Shown: positions 41,230-53,968, counted from the first letter of the stretch. The stretch is 64,000 nucleotides of DNA from Epiperipatus broadwayi (GCA_028023455.1 JAQFVV010000207.1:60001-124000); one strand, 5' to 3'. Made by a program: numbers and translations. Notes: generated by a model not told the origin, from the sequence alone.

Positions 41230-41490
41230 GCTGATGAATTTACGAAAAATATTTTTCTGTATGATATAATTCAGAAATTAAAAATTAAATTAAAAATTGC
41301 TGATGAATTTATGAAAAATAATTTTCTGTATGATATAATTCAGAAATCTCATAGCTGTAATTTTTATAATTGCCAATGAATTTACGAAAAATAATTTTCT
41401 GTATGATATAATTCAGAAATTAAAAATTGCCGATGAATTTACGAAAAATAATTTTCTGTATGATATAATTCAGAAATTCAAAATTAAATT
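41230..41490 (+). repeat. Short tandem array, four units of 57-73 bp
   Basis: Units begin at about 41,230, 41,299, 41,372 and 41,429 with GC(T/C)(G/A)ATGAATTTA, and each contains TTTTCTGTATGATATAATTC. Length differences come from a variable AATTAAA spacer. A 92-codon ORF crossing the array is an artefact of the repeat. Confidence 0.9.
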
Positions 41491-41496
41491 AAAACA

Positions 41497-42245
41497 TAAT
41501 TCAATGTAAGTTTGATATTTGTAGAAATATTAACAAAAAATTTTTGTAAATTTTAAATAAACAGCTAAATAAAAAAGACGCGATTTAATGCAAATCTGGT
41601 ATTAATGGCGTCGAGAACATGCCGCACTTTTACATGCATTTGGTATTGTATATTGCAAAATTGTTTAAAAAAATTATTGCAAATTATTTACACATTAAAC
41701 GTAATTCAATGTAAATTTGAGAATTGTAGAAATATTAACAAAAAGTTTTTGTAAATTTAAAATAAACAAATAAAACACTTTACCCGAATTAATGCATTAA
41801 TGGCGTCTTTGGAGAAAACGTGTTAATGGCATCAAAAAAATGCCGCACTTTTACATGCATTTGCTAATTTTAAAAATGTATTGTATATTGCAAAATTGTT
41901 TTAAAAAAATATTGCAAATTATTTACACATTAAATGTAATTCAATGTAAATTTGAGAATTGTAGAAATATTAACAAAAACTTTTTTTTAATGGAAAATAA
42001 ACAAATAAAACACTTTACCCGAATTAATGCGAATCTGGCATTAATGGTGTCCTTGGAGAAAATGTGTTATCACATGCATTTGGTACATACTGTATATTCC
42101 AAATTTGTTTTAAAAAATTATTGAAAATTATTTACACATTAAACATAATTCAGTGAAAGTTTCAGAATTGTAGAAATATTAACAAAAATTTTTTGAAAAT
42201 TTAAAATAAACAGATAAATAAAACACTTTACCCGATTTAACAGCT
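41497..42245 (+). repeat. Long tandem array, about four units of 204-236 bp
   Basis: The anchor AATTCA(A/G)TG(T/A)AA(A/G)TTT recurs at about 41,498, 41,702, 41,938 and 42,146, each time followed by TTGTAGAAATATTAACAAAA, A+T-rich text, then ACACTTTACCCGA(A/T)TTAA in later units and TTTTACATGCATTTG. Units differ by small deletions; the second and third are the most alike. Confidence 0.88.
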
Positions 42246-42487
42246 CAAAAAAGTAACTGTGATGCCATGGATAGCAAAATCACAATAGACAGAAAAATCA
42301 AAAAAATTCCCAAACCTCTCCGAATTTTAAATCTCACGGGTAAAAAAAAAATTGACTCTCTGATGGATTAATCACGCCAGTCACTTTGTTGCCAAGACAA
42401 CGTTGTCATGCAAAAAATGTCGATGTCTACCGGAACGGAAATCGGTAAGTCAAATACGTCATCGGTTGAATTATCCATAAGTACCTT

Positions 42488-44217
42488 AAAAAATAACAAG
42501 ATTGATAATAGTAATTAAAGAGAGAAGACATATTTGAAATAAAAAACAAAAATTAAACAAAAAAGATTCCAGTCAAACTATTCTAGTCAGGTTTAAACTA
42601 AAGGAAAAATAGAAGAAAAAATATATATTGACAATTTGTGGGTTTTAATTAGATTTTCTATCAAAAGAAAATCTAATTAAGGTAATGGATTGCCAAATAT
42701 ATTGCTTATCTTCTCTTTAAAAACTACAAATTTAAAATGTTATCTTTAAAACTATAAAATGAAAACAAAAAAAGTAACTTAAAATTGTATTTGATAAGTT
42801 AAAGTATTAATTTGAAAAAGAAAATGAAATGTAAAGTTATATAATTAAATATAAAATAATTTGTAAATTGTTATCTAATAAAAAAAAAGAATTATGTTTT
42901 ACTGAAAAACTAAAATGATTAGATAAGTAATGTAGAAGACTAATTAATTAATCAAAAAGAAAAAAGTGGAAACCTGATTGATATGGGTGATGTAAGCAAT
43001 GGTTGGTCAGAGGTGTAAAAGCTAATAAATATTCATTATTGTAGTTGTTCTGCTCCTGTTAGTTTGGCTGTTGTGTTGCTGATATTACCTGGTAAATTTT
43101 GCATTCTCTGCCATTGTGGACTTCTGGTTATGTGGCTCAGGTAATGTATAGGAACTTCTGTGAGTGCTTTATCACCACTTCCTATTGATAGATTTGAAAA
43201 ATGTTGTTCATTTGGTATTTTACCATGCAGTACCTATGAATTATCAATAGCCTGGGGTGTGACCAATATGCTGATCTACCACTGCTGCAACACCTGCCCA
43301 TCCTATGTTCAAGAATATTTTTGAATAGTTTAATGGAAAAGATATATACTGTCCTGGAAAGAAGAAGCCACAAGCTTCTACACAAGAATACTGTTCATGA
43401 GCTCATGCTATATAAATGAAGACTTTAAAGACTTTTTGAATCTCTAAGCACTGTCAAATGGAAAGACAAAAAAACATAATCACCTCCAAAAAAACACTAA
43501 CCAAAACCTAATTCAAACATAAGCAAAAATCAAAGTCTAGGCTTGAACTGAAATAGAAGAGATAAGATTTATATTTTTTTCTGAAAGTTTGTTAAAATCA
43601 AGAAAATATATAAACTAGTATTTAATTATTTAATAGTTCATTATTTAAGACTAAAGTAGCTCTGTTTAAAATAACTTTGTAAATAATTTATGTTTTATTA
43701 TATGTTTATGTTATAATTTGTTCAATTGTTACATGTAAATAAATATGTTGTTTTAAATGTTAATTTGGTCTGAATTCTCTTTCCTTTGAATCTTCTGCTT
43801 TATGAAATTTAGTTAATTATATAGACTTTTTGTTAAAACATTCAAAATCTGATCACTAATGTGGTAAGGTTTTTTTACATTTAATTTATCTAGCTGAGAA
43901 ATAAAGTGCTAGAAACATTTAAAACCTCTTGTGAAAATTCCAGTTAATTCTCTGAATGGCACCTGGGTGCCAGCACAGTATAAATTAAAAGTATTCATGG
44001 AAAATGTAGTTTGTTTTTAGTAGTCAAAGAGCTGATTTAACAGTTTTGAAAGGAGCCATGATTTGTGAATTTATAGACAATACCTGGTCTGACCATCAGT
44101 ATAGTTAATAGGTAAAATATTGATTATATATTCCTCTCTGCTTGTATAATGGTACATATATAATCTAAATTATATAAATAAAAAATATTAAGAGAAGTCT
44201 GTTATGTGTATATATAT
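42488..44217. other. Non-coding stretch with a small perfect-stem hairpin
   Basis: No recognised gene. A hairpin with stem AATTAGATTTTCT / AGAAAATCTAATT lies at about 42,647-42,679. Less A+T-rich text at 42,970-43,420 has only chance ORFs; I recognise nothing in it. Confidence 0.45.
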
Positions 44218-45024
44218 ATGAAAAACAAAAATGCAAGTTAAAAAACTTGCTAATGCTTGTATTTATGTCCACAGATGGCATTCTACCAAAAACACCGATC
44301 AAGCGTATGTTTTGTTTACATAAACGTCAGAGTAGTATTCACTATCTCTAACTATAATTCCACTTTCAGATCATGATTTCAAGCTTTTTGCTATCATCAG
44401 TGAAAGACAGGAATAAAGAAACTAGATCTAAACACAAACTCTGAGCGTTTATGAAACAATTTCTATTCAGCTTACAAGCGTGAATTTTTTAGACACGTAA
44501 TGTCTTCAAACTCAGCATAGCAAACCAGATAGCCATATGGGTCTGATCTCAGTTCAGCATCACCACATAGTAGAAGCCTCTGCAATCTATATCATTGCAA
44601 GAAAGACCTCAAAGGTACATTTATGAAAAACAAAAATGCAAGTTAAAAAACTTGCTAACGCTTGTATTTATGTCCACAGATGGCGTTCTACCAAAAACAC
44701 TGATCAAGCATATGTTTTGTTTACATAAACATCAGAGTAGTATTCACTATCTCTAACTATAATTCCACTTTCAGATCATGATTTCAAGCTATTTGCTATC
44801 ATCAGTGAAAGACAGGAATAAAGAAACTAGATCTAAACTGTGTTTAGATCTAGTTTCTTTATTCCTGTCTTTCACTGATGATAGCAATCTAGTTTCTTTA
44901 TTCCTGTCTTTCACTGATGATAGCAAATAGCTTGAAATCATGATCTGAAAGTGGAATTATAGTTAGAGATAGTGAATAAAAACATACGCTTGATCGGTGT
45001 TTTTGGTAGAACGCCATCTGTGGA
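44218..45024. repeat. Repeat in two direct copies and one inverted copy, with central palindrome
   Basis: Copy 1 is 44,218-44,436 and copy 2 is 44,623-44,838, both starting ATGAAAAACAAAAATGCAAG and ending GAAACTAGATCTAAAC. They are nearly identical. The third copy is inverted (about 44,842-45,024), starting GTTTAGATCTAGTTTC only three bases after copy 2, so copies 2 and 3 form a long hairpin. The inverted copy contains a local 48-bp duplication (two TAGTTTCTTTATTCCTGTCT blocks) and lacks an internal segment of about 25 bp containing ACTCTGACGTTTATG. All copies share the end CCACAGATGGCGTTCTACCA, inverted in copy 3. Not coding. Confidence 0.9.
44445..44622. repeat. Spacer between repeat copies, similar to 58,040-58,160
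   Basis: This 180-bp stretch contains ATGTCTTCAAACTCAGC, then ATATGGGTCTGAT and CATTGCAAGA. A similar order (ATGTCTTCAAACCCAGCC, ATATATGGGGCTGAT, CATTGCATAAGAC) is seen at about 58,050-58,155. Probably a shared old interspersed element. Confidence 0.5.
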
Positions 45025-45537
45025 TATATATATATATGCTTGAGGGTTTCAATAATATCTGCATTAACTGTTAATCAAAGAGAGGTAAAGCCATATTTCA
45101 ACTCCATGAGAAAAGACAACTCAATGACCAAATAAAACAAAACCCCAAATATGAGTTATCCAATGGATTGAAAACCAATATGTAAACCACAAATTTATCA
45201 ATATATTGAACACACTGATCTGTTATTTTATTCATTTGATATTTTGCAATACTGTCTTTTAACTTCTTTAGTAACATTTTTCTGAATCTCCTCATCTAAT
45301 TGTATCTCTCCAATTTATGCTAATTTCTTTCATGTTTTTGAAATAAATTCAATCTAGACTGTATTTCTAGTCACTGACTTTGATATTATCTTTATTATAT
45401 AAATGGAGTTATATCACAAAAACTATGCTAAAATACCTTTTTAAAATTATTGTATTAGCATTTATGTATATATCCAATCTATTGGGTATATATTAAAATT
45501 GAACACTACCTATTACTATACTAATAATGTAATAATG

Positions 45538-45640
45538 TGAAAGCTAAAACCTTTGAAAGATGTGCTTTAAACATACTTATGTGACAGCCAATCAGATGTA
45601 ATAATGACACAAAGGGAACTCCCAATTCTAAAACACAATA
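45538..45640 (-). repeat. Dispersed repeat of about 110 bp (partner at 54,014)
   Basis: On the minus strand it carries the block ATTACATCTGATTGGCTGTC, then an A(T/C)ATAAG element and a TTAAAGC(A/G)CAT segment, matching 54,014-54,122. Unclassified; possibly a miniature DNA element, given its small size and presence on both strands. Confidence 0.75.
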
Positions 45641-47539
45641 CTATACTAATAATGATAAATAAAATAGAAAATCATATATAATTACAAAACTCGCAAATAA
45701 TAAAATTTTATTAAAGTTCTCTCATGATCATGGTTTAAACTATTAACAAATATATCTTTTTATTAAATGCACTTGAAAAGGTCTATTTGTTAATAGATAA
45801 AACCATGGTTATAAGAGAAATTTTAATATTTTTTTTTTTGGGGGGGGGGGATAGTTTGGTAATATTATGTAATTTATATATATATTGTACCTGTCAAAAA
45901 ACATCTGTTTATCCAACAAGACCCAGAACAAGTGTAAAGTACATCAAACCCAACCATGTACAAGGTACACAGGTCAGGTACATCGTGGATTCTACACTAT
46001 TTACCCATTATCCCAAATCTAAGACATAATCAACATTTCTCAAAGATCATATCTTACACTTTTAGTTTTACCAGCCTGGAGCAAAACCTCAGAGCATAAG
46101 ACTGATGATGATGATGATGGTTCAATGAGACATTGAGTGACCCCTTGTGTTTGACTTAATTTATAAGTAAGAAAGAAAATGGAAAATAATTAAAGAATTC
46201 GAACAACTAAAAATTTTACATATAGACATATATTTAGACTATTCAAATATTAATTTACAATTCCTCAAGCTCTAGTTGTATACATTCATTTCTTATAGGT
46301 ATATAAGTTAAAATAGATCGCATAATGAGATGACTACATATATAGATAAGCAGTGGACATTTTCTTAACCTTTTACATTATTTACAAAATTACTAGTTTG
46401 AAGTATTTTAACAACACTCAAATTAATGACAATGGATTTAGCAAATTAAAGTTTCCATTAATATTTATTACAAAGAGAGGTTTCAATTAGCATATCTAAA
46501 ATTTTACAGGCTGATTGTATAACAAAAATTAAAAAAAACAATATTTTCTTTTCATGATTCTCTTTTTTTTTCACTAAATAATTCAAGAAAAGAAAAAAAT
46601 CCAAAATAATATAAAGGAAATCTTAGCGTTATTATATGGTTTACTGACACAGAAACAACCTGCTATTTTGCCATTTTGTTTATAGTGCGGAGGTTTATCA
46701 AACAATATCTTTATCTCTAATTAGGGTAGACCTGACTGAAACAGCATACAGTAATTTATAATCATGTTACAACATTTAGACTGAAAGTGATTAAAAATAT
46801 TGGTCCATTATCCCACATACGATCTCGCATTTAAATACTACAGTTTACCATTTCAATAGCTTATAGTAAAGTAAAATAATGATTTAATAAATAAAGGATG
46901 GAAATAGAATTAGTTACTCAGGCCGAATATTCTCAAAATTAAAGAATCATTTCTTTATGGCTTAGGTAGTAGACAAGCATAAAAATAACTAACAAAATTG
47001 AGGTAATAACATGAATGCATAAGACAAATGAATATAGGCCATTATGATCCATTTTACAAGTCACTCGTACTCCTACTGTCACAACCAAAAAAAGATTTTG
47101 GTATGGCTGTGATATTGTGGAACGATACTGAATAAAGAGATAAGTCTCTCTCCTTTTTATTTACACTTTACTATATAATTTGTTTGCTTTGGTCTATTCT
47201 CTTTTCACACTGCTCACTGATTTCAACTTTCATGATGTAATTTGGTGTTTATTTAGAATTTGGTTTCAAACTTTTTTAAAAAATTTTAATTGTAATTTTA
47301 ATTACTCTTGTAATTTGTGGCCTTTTGGCACCAACATTAGAAAGCCAATTGAACTGGGTCAGAGAAAATTTCTCTGATTACATTTTCTTTAAATCTTAAT
47401 TTTAACTCAGACGGCACTTACAACAGACTGGCCCTTCAAGCAGAGAAGTAGAATACCACAGATATATGAAACAACAGCAATACCTATAACCAGACCAAGG
47501 CTATACAAAGTATGACCTACGATCACATTTCCAGGCTAT
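45641..47539. other. Non-coding stretch with poly-T/poly-G and GAT runs
   Basis: A T-then-G homopolymer junction (T9, G11) lies at about 45,830-45,850, and a short (GAT)5 run at about 46,103-46,118. No gene recognised. Less A+T-rich text at 45,890-46,140 and 47,400-47,540 is unclassified. Confidence 0.4.
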
Positions 47540-47700
47540 AACACTTCTCGACTGCTAGATTCAAACACTTGCCATCCAAAGCACTTTATTTGTTTTGAAA
47601 ATTAACCTCAGGCATCAGCTAACCACAGGTTACATAGGATGCTCTGGATGATAGGTATACAATCCAATGCTTTACATATCCCAAGCTAGCTCCTTCTCTC
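47540..47700 (-). repeat. Possible decayed tRNA-derived SINE
   Basis: On the minus strand a box-A-like region GCTTGGGATATGTAAAGCAT is followed, farther than usual, by a box-B-like GTTTGAATCTAGC. The spacing of more than 100 bases would need an internal insertion. Similarity to SINE family B (CTTGGGATA at 50,090) supports the idea weakly. Confidence 0.3.
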
Positions 47701-50019
47701 AATCGTGAGGGGGAACACACTTATAGTTATTATAAATTAACCTACTAGTGATGCAGTTCTAAAAGAGATACTTGATCAAACAACAATTAAGCAAACAAAT
47801 ATTTATTTTTACACACACACATCCACATAATTATAACCCAATATAATAAAAATTTACATAGGCAATATTAAAGATTACGTTGGCTGTAATTATTAGAATT
47901 CATGAAAGTTCCTTTCATTCACATATAAGTGTAGATATTTATATAATGGGAGGAAAAGAATTATATTTACATAGGATTTAGGATAACGCGACACGTTTTC
48001 ATGGATTCACAGTTCCTTGTATTATTTACTCTGGATATAGAAATATTGTATAGAATAGTGTATGTTAGCATATACATACATCTTAAACAGTAATTTATTT
48101 TAATTCATTTAAAATAAAATTAATAAACTCTATATTATAGAGAAAATATATAATTGAATATTGTTTGTTGATTTAGTGTTTACTTTAATTCTTTTTTAAA
48201 GCATATTAGAAAATGTTATCAATTTAAAAAAAAAAAAAAAATTTTTTTTTAGGTTAAATTTATTATAGTTTTCAGAACGACACGTTTTATCACCTTTTAA
48301 ACATCTTTTAATCGTAATTGCGCTCATTAAAACTGTTTAGTAATTTGAAACTCACTCAGTTTTTCAAAGAACTCAACATTAAAACAATTTTTTTTTACTC
48401 AATAAATTAACATTTTCTGATAGAATTATTATATTTTTTTTTATATAAAAATGTAATAATGGTTCTCTCACATTTTCTAGTTATTTTTTTTATATGACAT
48501 TTTTTTATTGAAGTAAACCGATTGGAAATTTAATAGAGAATATGGTAATTCACATTCTCCTTCTAAAGTTTATACAAAATGTTACAAGATATGTCATAGC
48601 GAATTGTGATTCAATACAATATCTAATTGCAAATTAGTGAACATATTTTTCAATAGGATGAAAAAAATGGGTTCAATATCAGCACAGTTCTATCTTACAA
48701 ATTAGAAAGAATAAGCAGCTTGAAAAGCATGCTAAAACGAGATGAACACTTCCAAAATATATTATAATCAGTGTGTACGCGCGCACATGAGAGAGAAATG
48801 CACACAGAGAAAGAAAAAAGAAAAGAGTATTTTGAAATTATTGAAACTTTGTTGAATCTGTAATCTCTTCGTTATTTCATTTGGTTTATCAATATGTATT
48901 CAGTCTGACAAGTTAATATATATAAAGTAATAAAAAAAAGAAAACACTGTTATTTGTCTAAACAAGTGTTTAAATATTGGAATCAAAGGACTGAATTTTA
49001 TTAGAAAATACAGTTGATTTTTTTAAGGAAAACCAGACTTCAATTGAGATATTAAAGAGATATTAAAACAATTATTTAGATAAATAATTTATGTTGCTTT
49101 TAGTTATATATTTTATTTAATATATATATTATTGTTAGCATACACATACATACACATATGTATATTGAAATAAAATGGGCATTGAACCAAACATCATTTA
49201 TAATTCAGATTTTTATACAGACTACAGTCCACCTACTCATTAATAAAACAATACTAGATGAGCAGGGATGTCTTAGAAGTTAGCCCCTGATCAAGTCATT
49301 AAGATAGATGACCCTAGTTATTAAACCAATCTAAACTTATAAGTAAATAAATAATCATATTATTTATAATATCACATTATATTAATCACATTATTTATAA
49401 TATCAAATGAATTTCATAAACTCTCTTGGATGAATGAGTGAAAAAAGTTTAACTACTGATAGATGTTATTGATGCACGTAATTAAGAAAAAAAACAAGAA
49501 CACAATATTCTTATAATTTATCATGAGGATACGACCTTTTTCAGAACCAAACCGTAAATATTCTACTTAGATGAGATTTAAGATATACACAATTGATTTC
49601 GATGTACAAACTTTCTTTTTAGAAGACTGATATTATTAAACTCCACTTCAAAAAGTATTTATTACTATAAATAACAATTATTGTGTTGCTTTTAGACAGT
49701 CACTAGAATTGTAAAAATTAAGAAATGATAATCATCTGAAACTTTCCCTGGTGAATAATATGTTTTTGATGCACTCAAGTAGTAAGTAATATATTCTAAT
49801 ATTATGGATGAGATACATTTTACATGTAAAATTACAAGTTATTAATCCTGTTTTATGAAGAGGTTCAAATCCCCATTCAAATATAATTTTTTATATACAA
49901 AGAATGAAAACAATTCCATAGGGACAATTTCCAGGAAAAGAGCTGGTTTTTATATTTTAAAAATCAAATCCAGAGCCAAAATAATCTGGCAAAATTACTT
50001 TACTTCTTTCTTGCTAGGA
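47701..50019. other. Non-coding A+T-rich stretch
   Basis: Contains an A17/T10 homopolymer junction near 48,224-48,250 and a short direct duplication of a TCACATTATATTAATCACAT-type segment near 49,350-49,405. No gene recognised. Confidence 0.4.
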
Positions 50020-50125
50020 AGTTCATAAGAAGTTTGAGTGCCGGAATTATGAACCCCAGAATCGTTCCTGGGATCTCCTTATCCCAAGTTAGATGCTCTA
50101 CTAAATTTGGAAAACCAAGCAGAGT
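50020..50125 (-). repeat. tRNA-derived SINE, family B, copy 1
   Basis: On the minus strand: TAGTAGAGCATCTAACTTGG (box A and anticodon-arm-like), then a GGAGATCCCAGG segment, box B GGTTCATAATTCC at about 50,043-50,055, then CACTCAAACTTCTTATGAA. Box A to box B is about 50-60 bases, in the normal tRNA range. The 3' block CAAACTTCTTATGAA recurs in the copy at 57,065. The parent tRNA cannot be named from this. Confidence 0.65.
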
Positions 50126-50290
50126 ATTCTTTTCTTGATATGGATCAATAAAAAATTGATTGCTTGCTCACATTTATAAATTTATTCAATTAAAAGGATA
50201 ATAAATTCAGTTAAAGTCTTGTATACACACACGTATAACACTGAGATAGTTTTTTTCTTTTTATTAAGAGAAATACAAACAACAATATCA

Positions 50291-50667
50291 TTACAGAGGC
50301 ACAACTCCATACAGTAGCACCATTCAGAAGAAGCCAGAATAATCAATAAATGCAAGGGGGTATTTGTGTAAAATCCCTATCTAGTACCTAGTCATCCAAT
50401 ATCCCCAGACTAGTTTCTAGCTTGTGGCTTTCATCCATGAGAAGCCTTGGATCTGAGAACACTGCACCTAAATCTTAGGATCTAGATCTTAAGCTCTCAT
50501 ATTTAAGGCTTGTCACTGATGACAGCCACAAGCTAGAAACTAGTCTGGGGATATTGGATGAGTAGGTACTAGATAGAGATTTTATGGACATATATTCCTG
50601 CAATTTATTGATTACTTTAGCTTGAACTGAGTGGCACTACTGTGTAAAGAGTTTTGCCTCTGTGTTA
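50291..50667. repeat. Large foldback repeat, arms about 165 bp
   Basis: The central arm parts are almost perfect inverse copies: CCAATATCCCCAGACTAGTT with TTCTAGCTTGTGGCT on the left (50,397-50,432), and AGCCACAAGCTAGAA with ACTAGTCTGGGGATATTGG on the right (about 50,524-50,558). Weaker pairing continues outward to CAGAGGCACAACTC on the left and its inverse near 50,650. The loop is about 90 bp. Not coding; a transcript would fold into a long hairpin. Confidence 0.9.
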
Positions 50668-51262
50668 AACGGCTTTTGTAAGCATGTGATGTTTAATGAT
50701 TTAATAACAAGTCTTCTTATTTATTTTATTGCTGATTTTCTAATTATAAATTAAGTTACACAATTATTTAACAAGATTATCTACATAAATATTCAACTTT
50801 TCTTCATATGAAATACAATGAAATAGTTTTTGGAATCCTTAAATCAGTCAATGTCTTTTTAAAATCCCATTGTATAATGAAGATAGATAGTTGCCATGAA
50901 AATATGAATTCTATTAAGACCACTTTTTATTTCTATTTGTGTGATTGATGTTGAAGTAGTAAATTAAATACTTTATTACAAAGTTCTTTTTATATTGTCA
51001 GCACTTTTTTCCATATAATCTAAGATAGTCATTTTCAGCTTGTATCATTTTTATTTTATTGAAGATGGGAGAGCAGCTATCTAGACATTTTATTTTAAGC
51101 ATAAAATACTATTAAGTTCTTACTTTTTAAATAATTTCAACAATATAATAAATATATATTATTTGCATTCATCCTTTCATTAATTTTATCTGCAAAATAA
51201 CATGTTTTCAGTGTGTGCTAAAAAATTCTAATGTCAATGTTATTAGTTTTGGCTTTTCTTTG

Positions 51263-51553
51263 TTATTTTTCAGTTATATTTAAGATTAGGTTGCTGGTCC
51301 ACCTTTGTTCTGCTATAAACATTGGATCTAAAATTATCTGCTCAAAAAACTCTGAAGATGTCAGTACTGCATAGATATCTTTTAAATTTTCAAATTCGAA
51401 GAAGCTGATGACATTCTGATTATAATACAAAAAACTGATAACTCCACTGACTGATAAATTCACTATCCCCAAGATTTTTGAGTCTGTGCTTTTTTTTAGC
51501 ATTTCAGAATTAAAAATTGTAATTTTCAATAATTTATTTACATATTTATGCAA
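51263..51553 (-). CDS. Unrecognised 96-codon ORF
   Basis: One of the longer open frames outside the recognised elements. The middle, LGIVNLSVSGVISFLYYNQN, is moderately hydrophobic, and the C-terminal part EFFEQIILDPMFIAEQRW is acidic-aromatic. I recognise no domain. Composition is less biased than random A+T-rich ORFs, so it may be a decayed transposon fragment or exon-like sequence, but no convincing splice context or neighbouring coding block is visible. Treat as hypothetical. Confidence 0.15.
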   Translation of the reverse strand: MHKYVNKLLKITIFNSEMLKKSTDSKILGIVNLSVSGVISFLYYNQNVISFFEFENLKDIYAVLTSSEFFEQIILDPMFIAEQRWTSNLILNITEK

Positions 51554-53923
51554 TATTTTAGTAAAATATTTAATTTAAACCCCCAAAAATAAGTAACTAC
51601 AATTATATTTTATTTTATAATTTTTGCTTTTATAAAGGCAAGTTGTTAAAGTCATAAAAGTGGAAATTGTGGTTAGTTTTCTGAAATAAAATGTTTTTAT
51701 TAACACTGGTGAATATTTTTTATGAAATTTTAATAATAATGAATATAGTTTTAAATTTTAAAATATAATTTCATTGTTTTATAATATCTCAATTAAAATT
51801 CATTTATATTTTATAAATAGAATTCAAATAAAAAATATTTTCTTCAATAATTTTTATCAATAGGTGAAGATGAAAATAATTAATGTAAAGATTATGAAAG
51901 TATGACATAGGTAGACTATCCTATTACCTGAATCAAATGTCGTGGCCAAATCAAAAAAAGCAATATGCAAATCACTTCTTTATTTCAAACACTTTTTATG
52001 CATTTGCCTGGCAATAGAAACCATATTTATTGTAGCATTATATTTTGGTACCAGTATTATAGTATACATGATATCAATTGTTCAAAATGTTTCTTGATTA
52101 TATGTTTCACAATTAATAGGAAGATCAAGTGATAGGTATAAAACCCAGGATCAACTTCCATAATGGCAATGAACAAGAGAATAATCGTTTTTATTTTTTT
52201 TAAACTTCAAATATTAGTTTTTGAATATTTTCAAATATTAAATGTTACATATCATTATAACAATTAGTGAACCATTTTACCCATGACTATAAACTCAAGT
52301 ACACATAGAATAGTGTATGTGAATAAAGTGTGAGATCATAAGTAGTCAAATTTTGTTAAATTGAAATAAATATTCAAATAAATTCAAAATGAATAAATTG
52401 TCGATTAAATCAGCAGAAATGCTATTATTTAAAAATATATAAATTTTGTTACATTCACGTAAATGTGCGGTCACTTGTGTAAATAATATTCATAAAATTA
52501 GGAAAATGTGTTAGAAAGATTAACAGAACAATTACTAAAATCGTAGATAATTAAATGTTTAAATTTATTAAATATTTCTAAAATAAAAAATCTAAAACAA
52601 TGAAAATATTGATGTTAAAGTATTAATAAAATTTTGTTACTCTAATAATGTTTGTTGGCAAATATTTATTGCTCTAATAAGGAATATTAATAAATGAATA
52701 AATGCATTTTTATTTATTTGTTTATAAGTAATTGATGTTAAACATTTATTATTATTGTTGTTTTTTTATTACAATAAAAATACCCTTTCCCACTCATTGA
52801 GAGAAAAAAAAACTATAGGCTCTCACCTGATTGTTTACGTGCTATAAAGATACCCCAGAAATCAACTACAAAGACAGATGCATTGTGGAAAATTTGGATG
52901 TCATAGGAGAAAATGTATAAATACCAGTAAGATCAATCTTGTTTTTATGCAAAATTGTCATTGTTGTACCTATCTATCCTAGGATGATGGGGTAGAAAAA
53001 TATTATCTAGAAGTCTACCCTAGACAAGGTCAGGTCTCTACTCATATTCAGTGATAGATATATTTTAAACTAAAATATAAATGGAAAAGCAAAGCATTTT
53101 TTTATTATTTTCAATTAAGGAAATTTGCAATATTGAAATTCTAGAGCATCGACTACAATTTGTTTAAAGGATTAAATGGCTAAATTGCATTTCCAAATAT
53201 CAAAGGAATATGCTTTTAATATGTGTTCCAATAAAATTTTGAGTGATTGTTCCACAATCTTATCCATTAAAAGAAGCTTTTGGCTAAGGATATTGTAAGT
53301 GTCTTATATACAAAGGAATAAATAATATATTGTTATTGAATAGAAGTGATTGAAATAATTTTCTTTAAAACATCATAAGCATGAAAGCGGTCTAGTGATC
53401 AGAGTACTTGTCTGGACAAAGAGTTACTTGGGTAATTTGTATATGTGATTATCAAAAGAATTAAGGAGATTAAGGGAATTAAAAGTATATATTTAATATT
53501 TGAGAGAAATATTTTCCAAAATGGATGAATTTGATTACGATAATTTTCATCTTCAGTAAATTTGAATAATAGTGCTATAGATCGTTCAATATATTGTCAT
53601 TTGTGAGTCCTATCATGATAAATTTGGGAATGTTTGGTAATGAATTGCTATATGAACTTTATATGATCAATGTATTAGTCATTTATGTTTTTACGAATAA
53701 TTTATTAAATTATCAGAGTAGTTATATATAAAATCTAACCATAAAGCTCTTTGAAAATTTAGATAGTATATTTTATATTCAATATTTAAGCATATAGTGT
53801 CATAGATATGTAAAAATGAATGCTGATTAAATCTTAGTTAGTGGAGAGAGATTGCATTTATTTGAGTAAAACTATTTATAAGAAATAGTACATTTTTTAG
53901 GATAAATATTATTTATATTTTGG

Positions 53924-53968
<45 letters not shown>

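Larger units (their letters stand above)
40755..42487. mobile_element. Unclassified element: terminal inverted repeats, internal hairpin and two tandem arrays
   Basis: The left end reads AAGGTAGTTACAGATAATTC then AACCGATGATGTATT. The right end is its inverse, AATACGTCATCGGTTGAATT then ATCCATAAGTACCTT. The terminal repeats are about 35 bp with few mismatches. Inside are a near-perfect hairpin next to the left end (40,768-40,966), a block of four 57-73 bp tandem units (41,230-41,490), and about four 204-236 bp tandem units (41,497-42,245). No transposase or other ORF beyond chance. The architecture resembles non-autonomous DNA elements with satellite-like cores. Mollusc Helitron-like elements also carry central tandem arrays but lack terminal inverted repeats, so this looks different. 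Target duplication is unclear (A/T-rich flanks). Confidence 0.75.

Noticed and set aside
41101-41379. 92-codon ORF with internal repeats
   Set aside because: It runs across the short tandem array; the protein repeat is the DNA repeat.
41230-42245. CRISPR-like array
   Set aside because: Units are long and contiguous without unique spacers, and the genome is eukaryotic.
43182-43385. 67-codon minus-strand ORF in less A+T-rich sequence
   Set aside because: No recognisable domain and no supporting context.
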